Assembly: GCA_033065855.1 (NCBI GenBank)
Contig: JAVXUO010000799.1
Location: 186,001 to 250,000 of the forward strand
Length of the DNA stretch: 64,000 nucleotides
Origin: Escallonia rubra
Lineage: Eukaryota > Streptophyta > Magnoliopsida > Escalloniales > Escalloniaceae
Reading direction: 5' to 3'
The position numbers and the translations under genes are program-made. How positions within the stretch are numbered: position 1 is the stretch's first letter; every line of letters starts with the position of its first letter. This document shows, in pieces, positions 42,197 through 54,905 of this stretch. The notes beneath the pieces are model-generated. The model did not search any database. It saw nothing but the letters and a program-made list of their open reading frames with translations, and was not told the origin of the DNA.

Positions 42197-42354
42197 ATCT
42201 ATCTATCTCTCTCTCTCTCACACACACATACACACAGTGGTATATACATATATCTGCTGTGTATAGTTGTACATATAGAATCGAAGAAAGACGTTGCGTA
42301 TAGAGATTGAAAGAGGAAGTTTTGATTGTCACACGCATACAGCGATATTAACTG
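42197..42354 (+). promoter_or_regulatory. Pyrimidine-rich 5' leader of CK2 beta with microsatellites
   Basis: A (TCTA)n/(TC)n run and a (CA)n run lie at about 42197-42237, followed by TATATACATATAT and then the ATG at 42355. CT-rich leaders are common in plant housekeeping genes. The exact transcription start cannot be placed. Confidence 0.4.
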
Positions 42355-45300
42355 ATGATCAGAGATCAAGACAGATCGCCGCCGTTGGTTGCCAAAGGCA
42401 AGAACAAGAGCAGCAACGGCCTACCGATGCCCTCAACGTCATCCAAAAAGAGCAAGAAAATCGTCTCCGAGGGTTAGTTTATCACCTCAATTGGCTCAAA
42501 TCTCTGTGTTCAACGACTATTTTCCGTGCTGATTGTGGATTGCCTTATAAAATATTTAATAGGAGTTTAAGTTTAGTTTTTTTTTTTTAGCAATTGAGTG
42601 CCATTTGTATGATTGAATGTAGCTAATTCGACGAAATGGCAGCTAGGTCATCGCCACGGGTTATGTGAAACGACATTGAGTTGCTATTTGAGAAAAGTTG
42701 CTAATTGTGGAGCATGCAGAAGTGTAGATGTATTTGGCATAATTAGTATGAGTCGTACTGATGGAATATGTCTAGCAATTGCAGTGTGTGCAATCGTGAG
42801 GTTTGCTTTTTCACTGTTTTGAGTAAATTTGCCACTTTTTAAGTTCCATGCGTGAACTTTTGAAAATGTTCATCGTACCCTGTTATACTTGTAAGTTCCG
42901 TGTGACGGTGGATTGAACTTTTATCCTGTTATACATATGTTATAGACAGTCATGTGTCTGATAACTTTAGTTGCACTTCATCGTAGAAGACATGCTATGG
43001 AAGAATAGTTAGGGGTAAATCTACGATTTGCGTTTCCAAAATAACAGCAACTCTTTGTAAATGTGACGGTAACTTGTAAGCACTTTCCTTGGCATGCTAC
43101 TACTTGACTTGTCAATGCAGTATAGAAACGTGAATACACTACTTGCATATCATCTCCGTTTTGAGAGTTGTTTATGGAAGTGTTCTTGACTTTTATTATG
43201 TAGTTAACTATCACAAATTGGATGGCATATGTTGTAAGCAAAGATCACTTGTTGTTTCAGTTTCTGTTTGTATATATTTGGTTGATGGCTTTGGAACCTT
43301 TTTACAGCAGAGGAATCTGACACGTCGAGTGAGGAGTCAAATGTTAGTGGTTCTGAAGGAGATTATGTCTCCTGGATCTCCTGGTTCTGCAATTTGAAAG
43401 GACACGAGTTCTTCTGTGAAGTTGACGATGACTACATTCAAGATGATTTTAACCTTTGCGGGCTAAGCAGTCAAGTCCCTTATTACGATTATGCTCTTGA
43501 CTTAATTTTAGATGTCGAATCGTCTAATGGTAAGATATTTTACTCTTATGTTCTGGTAGGATTACAATATAAAGTTGAACTACTCACCCCACCGAAAAAC
43601 TAAAGTATCGGAAAGGATTATTTATCATGTCAGGGTGCGATTTATCTGTTAGTTCAATCAGGGAAGATGAAAATTTATATTCTTTGCAGTATTTGCTCAA
43701 TGTGTTATGCTAAATATGATAAGAATAATAGGAGAATAAAACTGTTATCATACATGAGGCCAATTGCCTGAGGCACATAACTGATAGAGTTTCTAGTCCT
43801 GCTCAAACAATAGAAGGATGATGTATAAGAATCGCATATAACTTATCACCGTCAAATACATTAGTTATTCTTCTGGCAATATGATTCTCTATGGAGATCG
43901 ATAATTGTAGCTCTCCTATTACACCTTCATTATCTATTTTTATCCAACCTGCTTGTATTCTATGAGTACTGACCACTGAGTATCTCTTTGTCCTCGTGCA
44001 CACTGTCTCGGCGGTCAGAGGCAACAATAGTGGACTTACTTTTAACTTTCACTCGCAAAATACATCTATCAAACTCTAGCAACATATTTCACATTGACAG
44101 GAGGTGTCATGCCTAAGTAGACCTCTAACTCTTGCACATACAAGCCAAATTCGGGACAGCTAAATGTTACGGCCCTAGAGTTCGACATGCACAACTCTCT
44201 CCCAATTATGCGGCACTTAGGCAAAATAATGCCAAATAATGTCTAATGACTACCATTACAATTTTGGAATTCTCCTATAAATATCTAGAAACCTACTAGC
44301 TCCCCTACCTTTCTAGATTATTCCCCTAGAACATACCATTATAAGATCATACGAGATAATCCTAAAATGTTCCTGAGTTCTTTCATGCAAGCATCCCCAT
44401 AAGTGCACGCATGTTATCCCAATAAGCGCCTGCGTGGATAAGCCTCCAAAACTGGGGGGACTGTGACATAAACAACACCGAGCTGGGCATGATGCGAAGG
44501 ACCCCATACAATTAGTAAAAGAGTTCACAGCTATCTTATATAGAGTTCTTTTCTTTTTTGCGGGATCACGTGGATAGGTGTTTCCAAAAGACATAGGAAA
44601 AGGACTTTGGCTGGTGAGTTCCATCATGAGATTTAGAATAAGGACACAGGTGGAAGTTAAAGCGGTGGCAATGGATTTAGAAAGAGGCAATCTTGTTTCA
44701 GATTGTGTGTATCATCTGTAATGTGAATTTATTGGCATGTCCTGTGATCAGAAGAGGGGGGAGGGAGGGAAGAGGGGGGGGGGGGGGGGGTTGTGGTGGT
44801 TGCTTTTGATTGAGGTTGGGGTGGTAACTGGAAAGAAAGGAGCTGCAAAAGATTTACCATATGCTTTGTTGGTATGTGCAGGTGATAAACTAACTGATGA
44901 ACAGAATGGAACTGTCGAATCTGCATCAGAGATGCTCTATGGTCTAATTCATGCCCGCTACATACTTACTAGTAAAGGGATGTCTGCAATGGTAAGATTT
45001 TTCAAGATTGATTATTCTGTTCATCTGTCGTATTTTAGTAGCCTTTAAGCACCTGCTGACCATTGGAATTTAATTTGTGTGGTTAATTTAGTTAGAAAAA
45101 TACAAAAACTATGACTTTGGGACATGTCCAAGGGCTTACTGCTGTGAGCAACCATGTATTCCAGTTGGTCAGTCCGACATCGCTCGATCAAGTTATGTGA
45201 GAATCTACTGTCCAAAATGTGAAGATATTTACTTGCCCCGAACGAGGCACCAATACGGTAACTTGCATTACCTTTTATGGTTTAGGGAACGATACTCCCC

Positions 45301-48300
45301 GCCCAGTTTGGAATAGCCCGTTCCATATGGCTTTTACTGGCACTTGTAAATGACACTGTGTCAATATTTAGTACCATATGGATTGGGCTAGTTCAAATGT
45401 GGAGTGCAAATATCATCTTTCTTTTTATGCGCCATCTATTGCATGTGTATATAACCTATGTATGTATAGGGCTATTTCCAGATGCCATATTTGCATTGAA
45501 TGAGTTGTCTACTTTGATGTGTTTGAGAACCAGTTGTTTTCTATTATGCATCATATCGTGGCCCTTGAAGGGTAGCAATATCACATTATATTTAAGAGTC
45601 GCACCATTATCCTCTTGATACAATTTGTTCCGACTTAAAGGGAAACAACAGAGTATTGTATTAAGTATAACATAGTGAACCATATCCACTGGAATAATTG
45701 CAGGTGGAATTCTGTAGCCATTGTTGCCATATTCTTCTTTTATTTTCTTTCTTTATCCTGATTTTGGTGAGAACTGTGAGAGCAGCAGACCACGAGCTAT
45801 CGTTTCTTTTTGTCTTTGACACATTGCTGACTTTCTTTGTATCTGACCCCTTGCATTCAACTCTAGAAAACGCAACATGACGATCTCCGTCCTCCAGCCT
45901 AGTGTCTGACTTGCCTTCAGCGCCCTTATCAGAAATGTTCCAGACCAAAGTGCCCAATTCGCAATCTAAGTGCTAGTGTGGGATCTGCAGATTTGAAAAT
46001 ATGCAGGGCTGAGAGTGCAGCTAGAGTGATACATATTGTTTCTCAGTTGTTATTACTATATCAGAATTCTTTTGCAGAATATGACCCAATTAAAGGCCAT
46101 GCTGTGCACCCCCACCCTAGCGTGTATGATTAATAGACATTAAAAGCTGTTAAGTTAGTGAATCACTTTCCACAGTGTAACTTCTGACGGAGGCAGATAG
46201 CCAAATACAACTACGGGTGTCTCTCAATGCCCAAAGAAGAGTAACCGGGCTGGAAGGACTGAATGCCATTTAAAATAAGGTCAAGGTCATAAGACAGAGT
46301 AAGTGTCATCAACACAAAGGGGATACGTTTTGAAATTGAACAAAGCGTTAATGAAGTACAATTACAAAAGTTTAATGGAAAAAAGCAGCCGAGGCACAAA
46401 AAATCATCGACAGCAAGTCTAAGGTGACTTGGGAAGCTTCGACGGTCTTGGGTATGCGTGGATTGGAGAATGGAGAGCGTGAATTGTCAAAACAAAGGCA
46501 TTCTTCTAAAAGAGAGCCAATTAATTCAGGGAAATAAGCAACCTCGACAAATACACCCTCAGTTGGTAAGCCTACTTAGGTTCGAAGTCTGCTACACGTT
46601 GCTCACACAGGCAACCTGGGTTACTTTAGCAAAGGGATTTCTTCCCCTATAAATACCTCCCACGCAGCCATGTAAAAGGATGATGGAAGTTACATCCCTG
46701 GTGAGTGGTGACCAAATCCTCGTAGAGTGCATTATATTGCTTGTAAGGTCTGTTTTTATTGAGCTCTCTCATAGCTTAATATTACCGCCAAACTCTATCT
46801 TAGGTACTCGTCACGCGCCAATAGCTACTATCGTAGCAGAAACATACACCTAAATCTGTTAACTTCTACAACTTTAAACATAATAATTACTAAAAGTCTA
46901 AGCCGTGTGGCGACTGAAGGTTGTTGCCATCAACTAGCTATGCAGTATGACATCTCCTTGTGGTAAATATATATTTCGTGTCTAGAGAAGGAACAACCTA
47001 ATTTCCGTTGTAATCGCTTGTTGCGTAGCAGAGCCACTTCTGCAAATTTTGCCATAGGTTATGCCCAATCCAACCCTCTGAGTTTAATATCTGGGACCAG
47101 TACTTAATTCCGGTTCCTGTCCCCCCTTACGTTATGAAGTCAATAGGAGCTTTGGAATTTTTTACCTATCACATAGATGATGATGGGTGCCAAAGCTTTG
47201 TGGCCAAATCTGTGGCTGTTAAGCATAAGAATTCGTGTCCACTTCCGTAATGCTGTACGTTGCTAACTTTGATCTGTCCTCTCACATAGCAAATTAATTA
47301 TCTTGGAGAGAGAGAATATACAGTTCATTGTATGAATTTGAATAGTGCAAGAGTTGGTAAGTGATGGCTGAGGTGGAAGTCAGTGACAGAGGTTTTAAAG
47401 GTATGGCTGAGGGTGCCAATCAAAGGAAGTAGTGGCTAATTCATATCCCACAGCTGAAAATAATGGGCATCATTTTCTTATGCTTTTGAAAGGAACAAGT
47501 TTTTTAGTTTTGTCAAATAATGCTCTGAAGGACATCGAGCAGATGTTGCCCTTTTATACTACCACTTTTACCATTCTTCCTTACGTGTTTGCCAATCGAA
47601 GTTCTACTTAATAATAACAAGTTTTCATTTCCCTTAATCCAAACCCTTTCAATAAAAGAGAACATTTGCTATATCCATGGTTGCACATGCTGGCAAAGTT
47701 GTTACTAAGCTTGCGCAAATCTTCAGTCTCATGAAAGCCTATTACACGTGGTGGTGTGCATAAACATTTCAGCTCATGTCATTGGTTATAGATTTGCTGA
47801 GATCTATGGAATATTGATTTCATGTTTTACAGAAGGCTAGTCACCACTACATTAAAATCTTCAAAAACGGAGGAGTATCCCCTATTCCAAAATCATGGTT
47901 CATCACACTGTTTTATCTTAGACTTTTGACCTGAGTATTTGTGTTTGCATCATAGGCGTGGAGAAAAAGCTTGACCTTCTTATTTGAGGCTTGTTGTATG
48001 TAATAGAATTGGCTCCATCTTCATATTGCCACTTAAAATGTTCCAAGACACTACAAAAACCGTAGCTTCTAATTTTTTTCTGGCTACTTCTTTGAAAAAT
48101 AAAGTATCTGTTATCACTCCTGAGTATGCCGAAGTTGGTATATAACATGGCATATTTGCCAAGTCTCCTTTCTAAATTGAGATTCTGATCTTGGGAGCTA
48201 TTTCCTGTTCAGAAGGTTATCGTGGTTTCTTCTTACAAGGACAAAAAAGGCCAAGACAACATCTAGGCGTGCCGTCACATGGTGCTCCTGAATGTGTGTC

Positions 48301-51300
48301 TGCACCACGTGGAATCATTACCGAGTATCACAGTGGTTGGTTGTGGTACAGCCTTGGCTTCACTAAGAATAGTGTCATATTTCATAATTGCTGGCTTCAC
48401 GCTCAAATGTTGTCTTGGTGTTTTCCGTTGTCATCGTTTTCTTTTCCAGCTGTAAAAGAAACCACGATAAATTCAGCAAAGGCAAGAAAGGGACGTTGCG
48501 ATTAGAATCTAAATTTAAAAGCAAACTTAGGAGGTTCTCAAGTATTTACTAAACTTTAGTGTACTGCATTTTTTATATATTTTGAAAGAGCAGTCAATGA
48601 AAATCACTTTGTGTTAGATTTTCCCGAATGTAGATACCCATTGAGCCGCTGGATGACCGAAACTGGTAAAATTGTGTTTGTAGTTGCTTGGAACATTCCG
48701 AGCCGCAATATGAAGATTGAAACCAATTCCGGTAGACACGAGAAGGCCTTAAGTGAGGAGTTAAGCGTTCTTCTGAGGCCTTTGATGCAAAAATATATGC
48801 CCGAGCCGAATGTTAATATAAAAAGTGCAACGAACCATGATTTGGCGATGGGGGACACACTCCCTTTTCTAAGTCTTTGATGTAGTTGTGACTATCTTCT
48901 TCCAAAACATGTTATTGGTAACCGTCTCTGGGCACTACATGCTATTGCGATCAACCAGAGTGCTCACAAAGATTCCAGCAACGCTGTAACCAATAACATG
49001 AACTGAAATGTCTAATGCGAACTGCATGGCTAGAGTAATAGTGCACTTATAATAAGCTTTCAAGAGAGAGAAGATGTGTACAAGCTTAGGCAAAACTTTG
49101 CAAGCTTGTGCGGCCATGGATTTAGTAGCATGTTCCTTTTCATTGAAAGGTTCTGGATTAAGGGAAATGAGAACTTGGTGAACAAAATCCTTGGTTCTTG
49201 GCAGGCATAATACTAGTTGTATTACCTACTATGTGATAGCAGATCATAAGATATCTCGCATTAGTGTTTTTAAGAACACGGAATCCCCCTAACAGTAGAT
49301 ATAAACAAGAAAATCAGCACTCACGTACTGTAAGGTGGGCCTGATCGGTATTAGTAAAGGATAACATCATCTGGATGTACTCTTTGGTGGCAATAACTTC
49401 GGTTGGTCAAATTATGGTGACGAAGTCCCATTGCTGTTAAACACACTGTATCCAAGGGCATCCACTTCTGTATTGCTATTGATTGCTAATTGTGTCTATC
49501 TTCTTGTGACAGCAACCCAAGTCTGCAGAAAAACGCAGAATTTTTTTTCAAACTGACAAATGCACGAGTTGGGAGTTAATAGTTGAGGTGGGACTCGGTG
49601 ATAGAGGTCTTAAAGATTTATAGCTTACAGGGCCTTATCAATGGAGGTTTAGGGTTACTTTACCCAATAGCTTCCCTTAATGGACATCAATTTTTAAGCT
49701 TTCGACAGCAAACGTTGTCTGGTTTTGTCAATCGCCTTACCTTCCCCCAACCGAACCCCTTAGGCCAAGCTTAATTCCATTCGTCTTTTTCTCTCTGTCA
49801 CACACACACACGTAGTGTCACCATCACATTTTCTTACCATATGGAATTAAAAATTTAAGCAACACTCGGTATACAACTGTTCTGTAAAGCATTTTGCTTT
49901 ACTGCAGCTGGACACTATTCGAGGTATATATTTGGTTTCTTATTTTCACTTCCCGTGCTGGCAAAATTCTTTAGACGAACATCTCTGCTTTGACACTCGC
50001 CAATATTAATGTTACTTCTATTGTTTAAGGAGTCAGGCATCAAGGAATGTGGTGGTGCAGTAAATAAATGGTTGAGCTTAGACATGAGTTGTTTCTGGGT
50101 GGAAACTTCTGCATGGAAACCCTCAAACTACATGAGAAATATTGAATAATAAAGGATTTCCAAAACTACCTTGGTTACCCTCTGAAAGTTATTAACCTGT
50201 TCGCGGGCAATGCCTCTTACTTTTTCTCCTATCCACTCAACCCAACCCACCTTTGTCTCCTGCTCGTTGGCGTCAGCTACATGAAATTTTTGCTCTAATC
50301 TCCTTATCCAAACCTAGATGGGCACCTCAGGTAGTGAAAACATGCTGGATTCGCGCTCCCGTGAGTTGAGAGCGTGAAATCCAGTCAAACTCGCTCTTGG
50401 ATATGGTCAAATTCGCGCACTTGATACGGATACAGCTTTGACCTATTGAAATGTGCCATGTCGTAGTGTTTACATGGATGGTGAAACACCGGATCATTTC
50501 CACTTAGGAATAAAAAATACACCTAAGATACTCGAACCTGGACCATTGCGTTATTGTAGCATTCTCTATCTGTTAGGATATGAATTATATTTTATAAGTT
50601 TTTCGTTCTACCCTAAGAGAGAGAAAGAGAGAGGGAGGGAAGAAAGTGGGTCTGAAGAGGGAAAAATGGGTTGGTTGAAGATTAAATGTGGAGAGAGAAA
50701 TAGAATAAAAAAAGTGTAAGAAGGGGAAACATGGAAAAACACCTAAGGAATCTTTCTTAAAATGAAAAGTGATCAATTTTCTTGGGACAGCTCAAAAAGA
50801 AAATCAATTTTTAGAGACGGAGGGAGTAGTTAACTTAATAGCCGCTGAAAAATTGTGCAAGAATCATATTTATGATCAGTTGTAGTTGTAGGTTTGTAGA
50901 TCTCATTATCACGTTTTTATATTGTTTTCAATTGAATTCAACTAATGGTGTATATATTTGAATATGTTATGTATCCACAGTTAATTGTGTGGACATTCTT
51001 GAGGCTGCTCCAGCGCTCATGAATTTTTCCAAATTGACGCTCTCACTCACGCACTCGCCCTCGCACTGTCACTTGGATCCAAACACACGTCGTACACTTT
51101 CTCCTATCAACTATTTGTGATATCTACCATTCAGAAAAAGAATTACCTTAGCTGATTACATGTCTCTCACTTGATCATCTTTTATAAGTCTAGAATGATT
51201 ATGAAAATAGCATCTGATTGACTACACTGCCACGGCTTGTTTGAATGATATCACGACTAGTAATATCCTTTTCTTTGGTTTTACTCAGCCATTGATGGAG

Positions 51301-51419
51301 CATATTTTGGGACCACGTTCCCGCACTTGTTTCTGATGACTTATGGCCACCTCAAGCCACAGCCAGCTTCTCGGAACTATGTTCCAAGAGTATTTGGCTT
51401 CAAGGTCCACAAGCCCTGA
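42355..51419 (+). CDS. CKB: Casein kinase II beta (regulatory) subunit
   Basis: Five exons: 42355-42472, 43308-43529, 44882-44991, 45092-45257 and 51289-51419. They join in frame into 248 residues. Regulatory subunit of the CK2 tetramer, stabilising and targeting the catalytic alpha subunits in nucleus and cytosol. Seen: a Ser/Lys-rich plant N-terminus with [10 protein letters not shown] and an acidic Ser cluster [18 protein letters not shown] (a likely CK2 self-phosphorylation region). The conserved core [23 protein letters not shown] follows, then the Zn ribbon C162, C167, C190 and C193 (CPRAYC and CPKC), and the C-terminus FGFKVHKP. It is somewhat shorter than Arabidopsis CKB proteins at the N-terminus, so the start is less certain than the rest. 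Intron 4 is 6.0 kb. The acceptor of exon 2 is a tandem CAGCAG (43305-43310). Intact. Confidence 0.92.
43530..44881 (+). other. Intron 2 of CK2 beta with LTR-like remnant and G17 tract
   Basis: From about 44090 to 44490 the sequence looks like a degraded LTR (TATA-like CCTATAAATATC at 44273; then AACTGGGGGGAC before TGTGACATA near 44455, like a polypurine tract and LTR start). A purine/G-rich stretch at 44753-44790 includes 17 consecutive G, 90 bp before the exon 3 acceptor. Confidence 0.4.
47680..49140. repeat. Large diverged inverted repeat in CK2 beta intron 4
   Basis: The left arm (about 47680-48160) matches the reverse complement of the right arm (about 48600-49140) in two collinear blocks: 47690-47830 with 48935-49130, and 47960-48130 with 48620-48760. 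By eye, identity is well below that of recent duplicates. The centre (48160-48600) is unpaired. Confidence 0.55.
50557..50830. mobile_element. Stowaway-like MITE in CK2 beta intron 4
   Basis: The right end GACGGAGGGAGTA is the classic plant Stowaway terminus. The left end near 50557 (TAGCATTCTCTATCTG) is a degraded counterpart. AG/GA-rich interior. Confidence 0.45.
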
Positions 51420-52047
51420 TCGTTGACAAGCATGCACGGTTTAAATCTGCTGGGGAAAGTTTGGCACCAACATTGCTGAAAGTAAAATTTATTTGCAGAG
51501 CTGCAAGGGCTTTACGTCGATTTGTCGTATGAGTTAGAACTGTTCCTTCTTAACCAAATGGACTGTGGTCTGAAATGTTGTTTGAGAAAACTTTAGCGCT
51601 ATGTTTTCGCTTCCTCTTCCACCTTGGTTGGATGCATTAGTTAAAACAGAGTTGTATCTGCTAAAGAACTGATAACGTGGAGGTAACATTGCGATTTGAG
51701 AGACCAATTGGTTACATTGTGATTTTGTTTGTTGTCTAACGAAGATTGGTTCTGACTATAAGAAACGCCAGTTATCCCCAACAAGCTCATCTTTTGTTTG
51801 GCATTTATCGTTAATTTCTTTACTACTTTGTTCGGTTCCAAGGCTCCTGAGAGTAGATTCTGAAGGAGGATCCAGAGGAAATATTGTCAAGCTGGAGGAG
51901 CTATTGATCATAAGAACTTCTAGAGTGCGTTCGCAGGATACTGCAAACTTTGTTTTTAGAGGAGCAACGGATCGAGATACAATGGTTGATCGAGTGCTAA
52001 AAATAGTTTAACATTTAGGCGATGAGCCTAGGAGACGTCATGTGAAA

Positions 52048-52195
52048 GCTCTACGGAAAACCATCGATTTATATAGTGAAATCATTGCGTTGATTTTCTT
52101 TGGTGTATGGGACATGGTCTAGCTTTACGGAAAACCATCGATTTATATAGTGAAATCATTGCGTTGATTTTCTTTGGTGTATGAGACATGGTCTG
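52048..52195. repeat. 74-bp tandem duplication
   Basis: GCTCTACGGAAAACCATCG... at 52048 recurs as GCTTTACGGAAAACCATCG... at 52122; the two units are nearly identical. Confidence 0.85.
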
Positions 52196-52739
52196 AACTC
52201 CGTGTGAAAATTAATTTTAACTCAGTATATGACACCAAAAGACTTTGCCAGCTTAAATAACTAAACCTTGATATACACCATTATTCCGATCAAACTTCAA
52301 AAATCTTGTCTTTATTTATCGTTTTAGTGTTACATCATTGGAGTTTGTTTAGATGTCCCTTTAATATCTCATCTCCTCAAGCCTTGCACCAAATCATCGA
52401 GATTTTTGGTACTTCACCGCTTTCTAATTTGGTCAACCATTAAATAACTTGAAAGAGACATGTTCTGGGATTTTCATATCACTCTCGTGATTGTTGAACA
52501 AGTGTGTTCCATAATCTGTTCATGTAAATAAACACTTCATAATTTTTGTTCTTTTTAACTTGCTACGAGTTTTTACAACAAATTTTTTTTTTTTAAAAAA
52601 AAGAAAAAAATTGTGACTTTACTCATTGTTTTTGTCAAACTACTATTATTGACTTTAAGTACAACAAAAAATTTCAAAAAAAAAAAAAAAGTACAATAAT
52701 TTGAAAACCATATAATTAAAGACTTGCAATCCAACCACG

Positions 52740-53480
52740 CAACTCAGATTGCCTAGTTGGAAAGTCCATCTTTTGTGTCTCAATTCTTGGCGATATCTCT
52801 CGAGACTTACATAACATGGGTAATCACGGTTCATTAGCTATGGTAACAGATTTAATGGTATATGGCGAAGCGAATAATGGGTTAGTAAAGTCTATTTTTT
52901 CAACTGATATTGCTAAAAATATCCTAAGTACTTGTGTATCAAGGGCTAACCGCGAGGATCACAGAGTCTGGAACATTTTTGGAACTGAAGATTTTTCAAT
53001 CCGCTCAGCCTATTATACTCTCTATCGGCAAAAAGATATTTAGCAAAATTTGAATTCAATGTTCTCTCCTTATTCCATATAAAATTCAAGTTTTTCTCTT
53101 GCAAACTCTCTTTGATAGACTTTTCTTACGTAACTCTCTTCATCGTCTAGGAATGTGTAGTTCTCCGTGTCTTTTGTGAACACACTCTGATACCATTACA
53201 CATTTGTCCTTGCTTTTTTACGGTGTGGTCGGCCATTCTATACATTCTATAGATATTCTGCAGTAAAACAAGGGTACTACTTTTATCGATTGGTTAATCG
53301 CTTAGTTTCTTAAATCCTCTCTGTCGATCCACACGATTTTATCTTGCAATATGATACTTATATCTTTGTGGTTCATTTGAAACATAGGATTGAGATTATC
53401 TTTAACCAAGATAAGTTTGATGTCAGTCGCATCTTATTCAAAGATCTGAGTTAGTCAGAATTTTGTCCGATTCATCCAAC
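52740..53480 (+). pseudogene. Old LINE (non-LTR retrotransposon) ORF2 remnant
   Basis: The frame 52816-53043 reads like the linker after reverse transcriptase in plant LINEs: VTDLMVYGEANNGLVKSIF, then SRANREDHRVWNIFGTEDFS, then IRSAYYTLYR. That is the pattern of a W-x-x-S-x-x-G-x-FS-V-SAY region. Further pieces of a zinc-ribbon (zf-RVT) like segment follow with stops and frameshifts. No tail or TSD identified. Confidence 0.65.
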
Positions 53481-54905
53481 CACTCTCTGGCTCTTTACCC
53501 GTTAGGGCCATGTCAGCTAGAACTAGGGTTCCAAATGGGTCGCCTTTCTAAATTTCATTTAGTAATTGCAGTTGAATTATTCCTCGTCACAGGAGGTAAG
53601 TAAGTGGCTATAAAATTAATAGCTTAAGATTGGAACAACTATCGCACTAGTTCCTTGTAAGCGAAACAATGGGCAGCCAATGATCACTCAGCCCAAGCTA
53701 TTACGCTTCTTTTAGTATGCACATGAACTTGCTCTCGTAATTTCATGCATCTTATGACATATACTGACTCGAATTTTTTGTGTTCACAAATGAGTGTTGG
53801 CCATGTTAGCAGTAAATACCTCCACAAGGGTCGAATATTTTTTGATATACACTTGCAGCTTAATAGAAAAATATATAAAGACTCATTTAAAATGACTATT
53901 TTTCTTACTATTGCAGCTTGCACAACAGACGACAACATCCAGCAGGGGAGGCCTGTCAGAGGAGGTGGGATTGTTAGGTTATAATAGTGTTGAAGTTTTC
54001 GATAGTGTTATTTTTTTAGTATTGTTGTCTTTATCTGGAATTGTGACATTTATCATATTTTGCACTCAAAAACACTTATTAGTAATGCAATTCTCCCGAT
54101 TAAACAAAAAAAAAGAACTTAATAACCTTTACACGAAGACCATAATTAGTGTCACGGAATCAAATTGGGAAAATCTTATATAAACATTTTCATAATTTAG
54201 ACAGAGTGCACATTTTTCTCAAACACAGACCCTATTTTACTCATAAACCCAAGAAAGAAAGTGATTCAAAGAGCAAACTCATAAACATGGCTAAGTCCCT
54301 CTGCAGCAAGCCTTTCTGTGACTGCTAAAGACACCCCAACTATCCCCATATCCTACCTCCGCCACAGCACAGTAGGAAATGGATAAGAATTGAATGCAAG
54401 AAAGTTGAAGAATCTTCTAGAAATTATGGTAAAAAATGTTGGTGAGAATTTCTACCAGAGCTGGTAAAATTTCGATCACGGTTGGGCGTTGACAAACGGT
54501 AAAAAAGAAAAAGATCGAGCAAATCTACATAGATCTGTCTAGATCGATCGAGATTGGAGACTAATTTTGAGGTCGCCGTCTCGACATCTCCGATCGAAAT
54601 CATTAATGCAATTACCCTGTTCTAGAAAGTGTTATTATTCTTGATTTTTTTTAACAAAAAGATTGTTCTAAAAAGAAATGCAAACTGGAGTCCAAGTAGG
54701 CAAACCTTTTGCATGAAGTCAACATCCCATGCTCTTGTCTATCATTCTACGAAGCCTCTATTTTTTCTACCAACTCCATTAACATTTCCTCCTTTCTTCC
54801 TTTCTTCCTTCCATCCTTACTGTTCAAATTCATCATTCCTCCCTTTCGTTTGTCTGCAAATCTAACATTCCACACCTTCTTCTCGAAACCCTCGAAGAAT
54901 ACGAT

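Larger units (their letters stand above)
45258..51288 (+). other. Intron 4 of CK2 beta (6.0 kb, repeat-filled)
   Basis: No independent complete gene is recognised. Contents: an LTR-like remnant around 46400-46860 (TATA CCCTATAAATACC at 46646); a large inverted repeat, 47680-48160 against 48600-49140; a pair of diverged direct repeats, 47340-47540 and 49555-49750; and a Stowaway-like MITE at about 50557-50830. A 70-codon frame at 48611-48880 containing [14 protein letters not shown] resembles the inverse-arm frame near 48162-47980 ([14 protein letters not shown]), suggesting decayed coding sequence of unknown family. Confidence 0.5.
51420..54905. other. CK2 beta to metacaspase spacer
   Basis: Contains the CK2 beta 3' flank, a 74-bp tandem duplication (52048-52195), an old LINE remnant (52740-53480) and otherwise no recognisable gene. 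A frame at 53911-54183 is open behind an AG acceptor but matches nothing known to me. Confidence 0.45.

Noticed and set aside
44313-44690. 125-codon minus-strand frame in CK2 beta intron 2
   Set aside because: It lies in an LTR-like remnant, has no known domain and no splice or promoter context.
48045-48065. CACTACAAAAACC resembling a CACTA transposon start
   Set aside because: Lies within the left arm of the inverted repeat and has no subterminal repeats or matching opposite end.
53911-54183. Open frame after a TTGCAG acceptor, with a hydrophobic stretch
   Set aside because: No upstream exon, no family recognised; could be chance. Not called as a gene.
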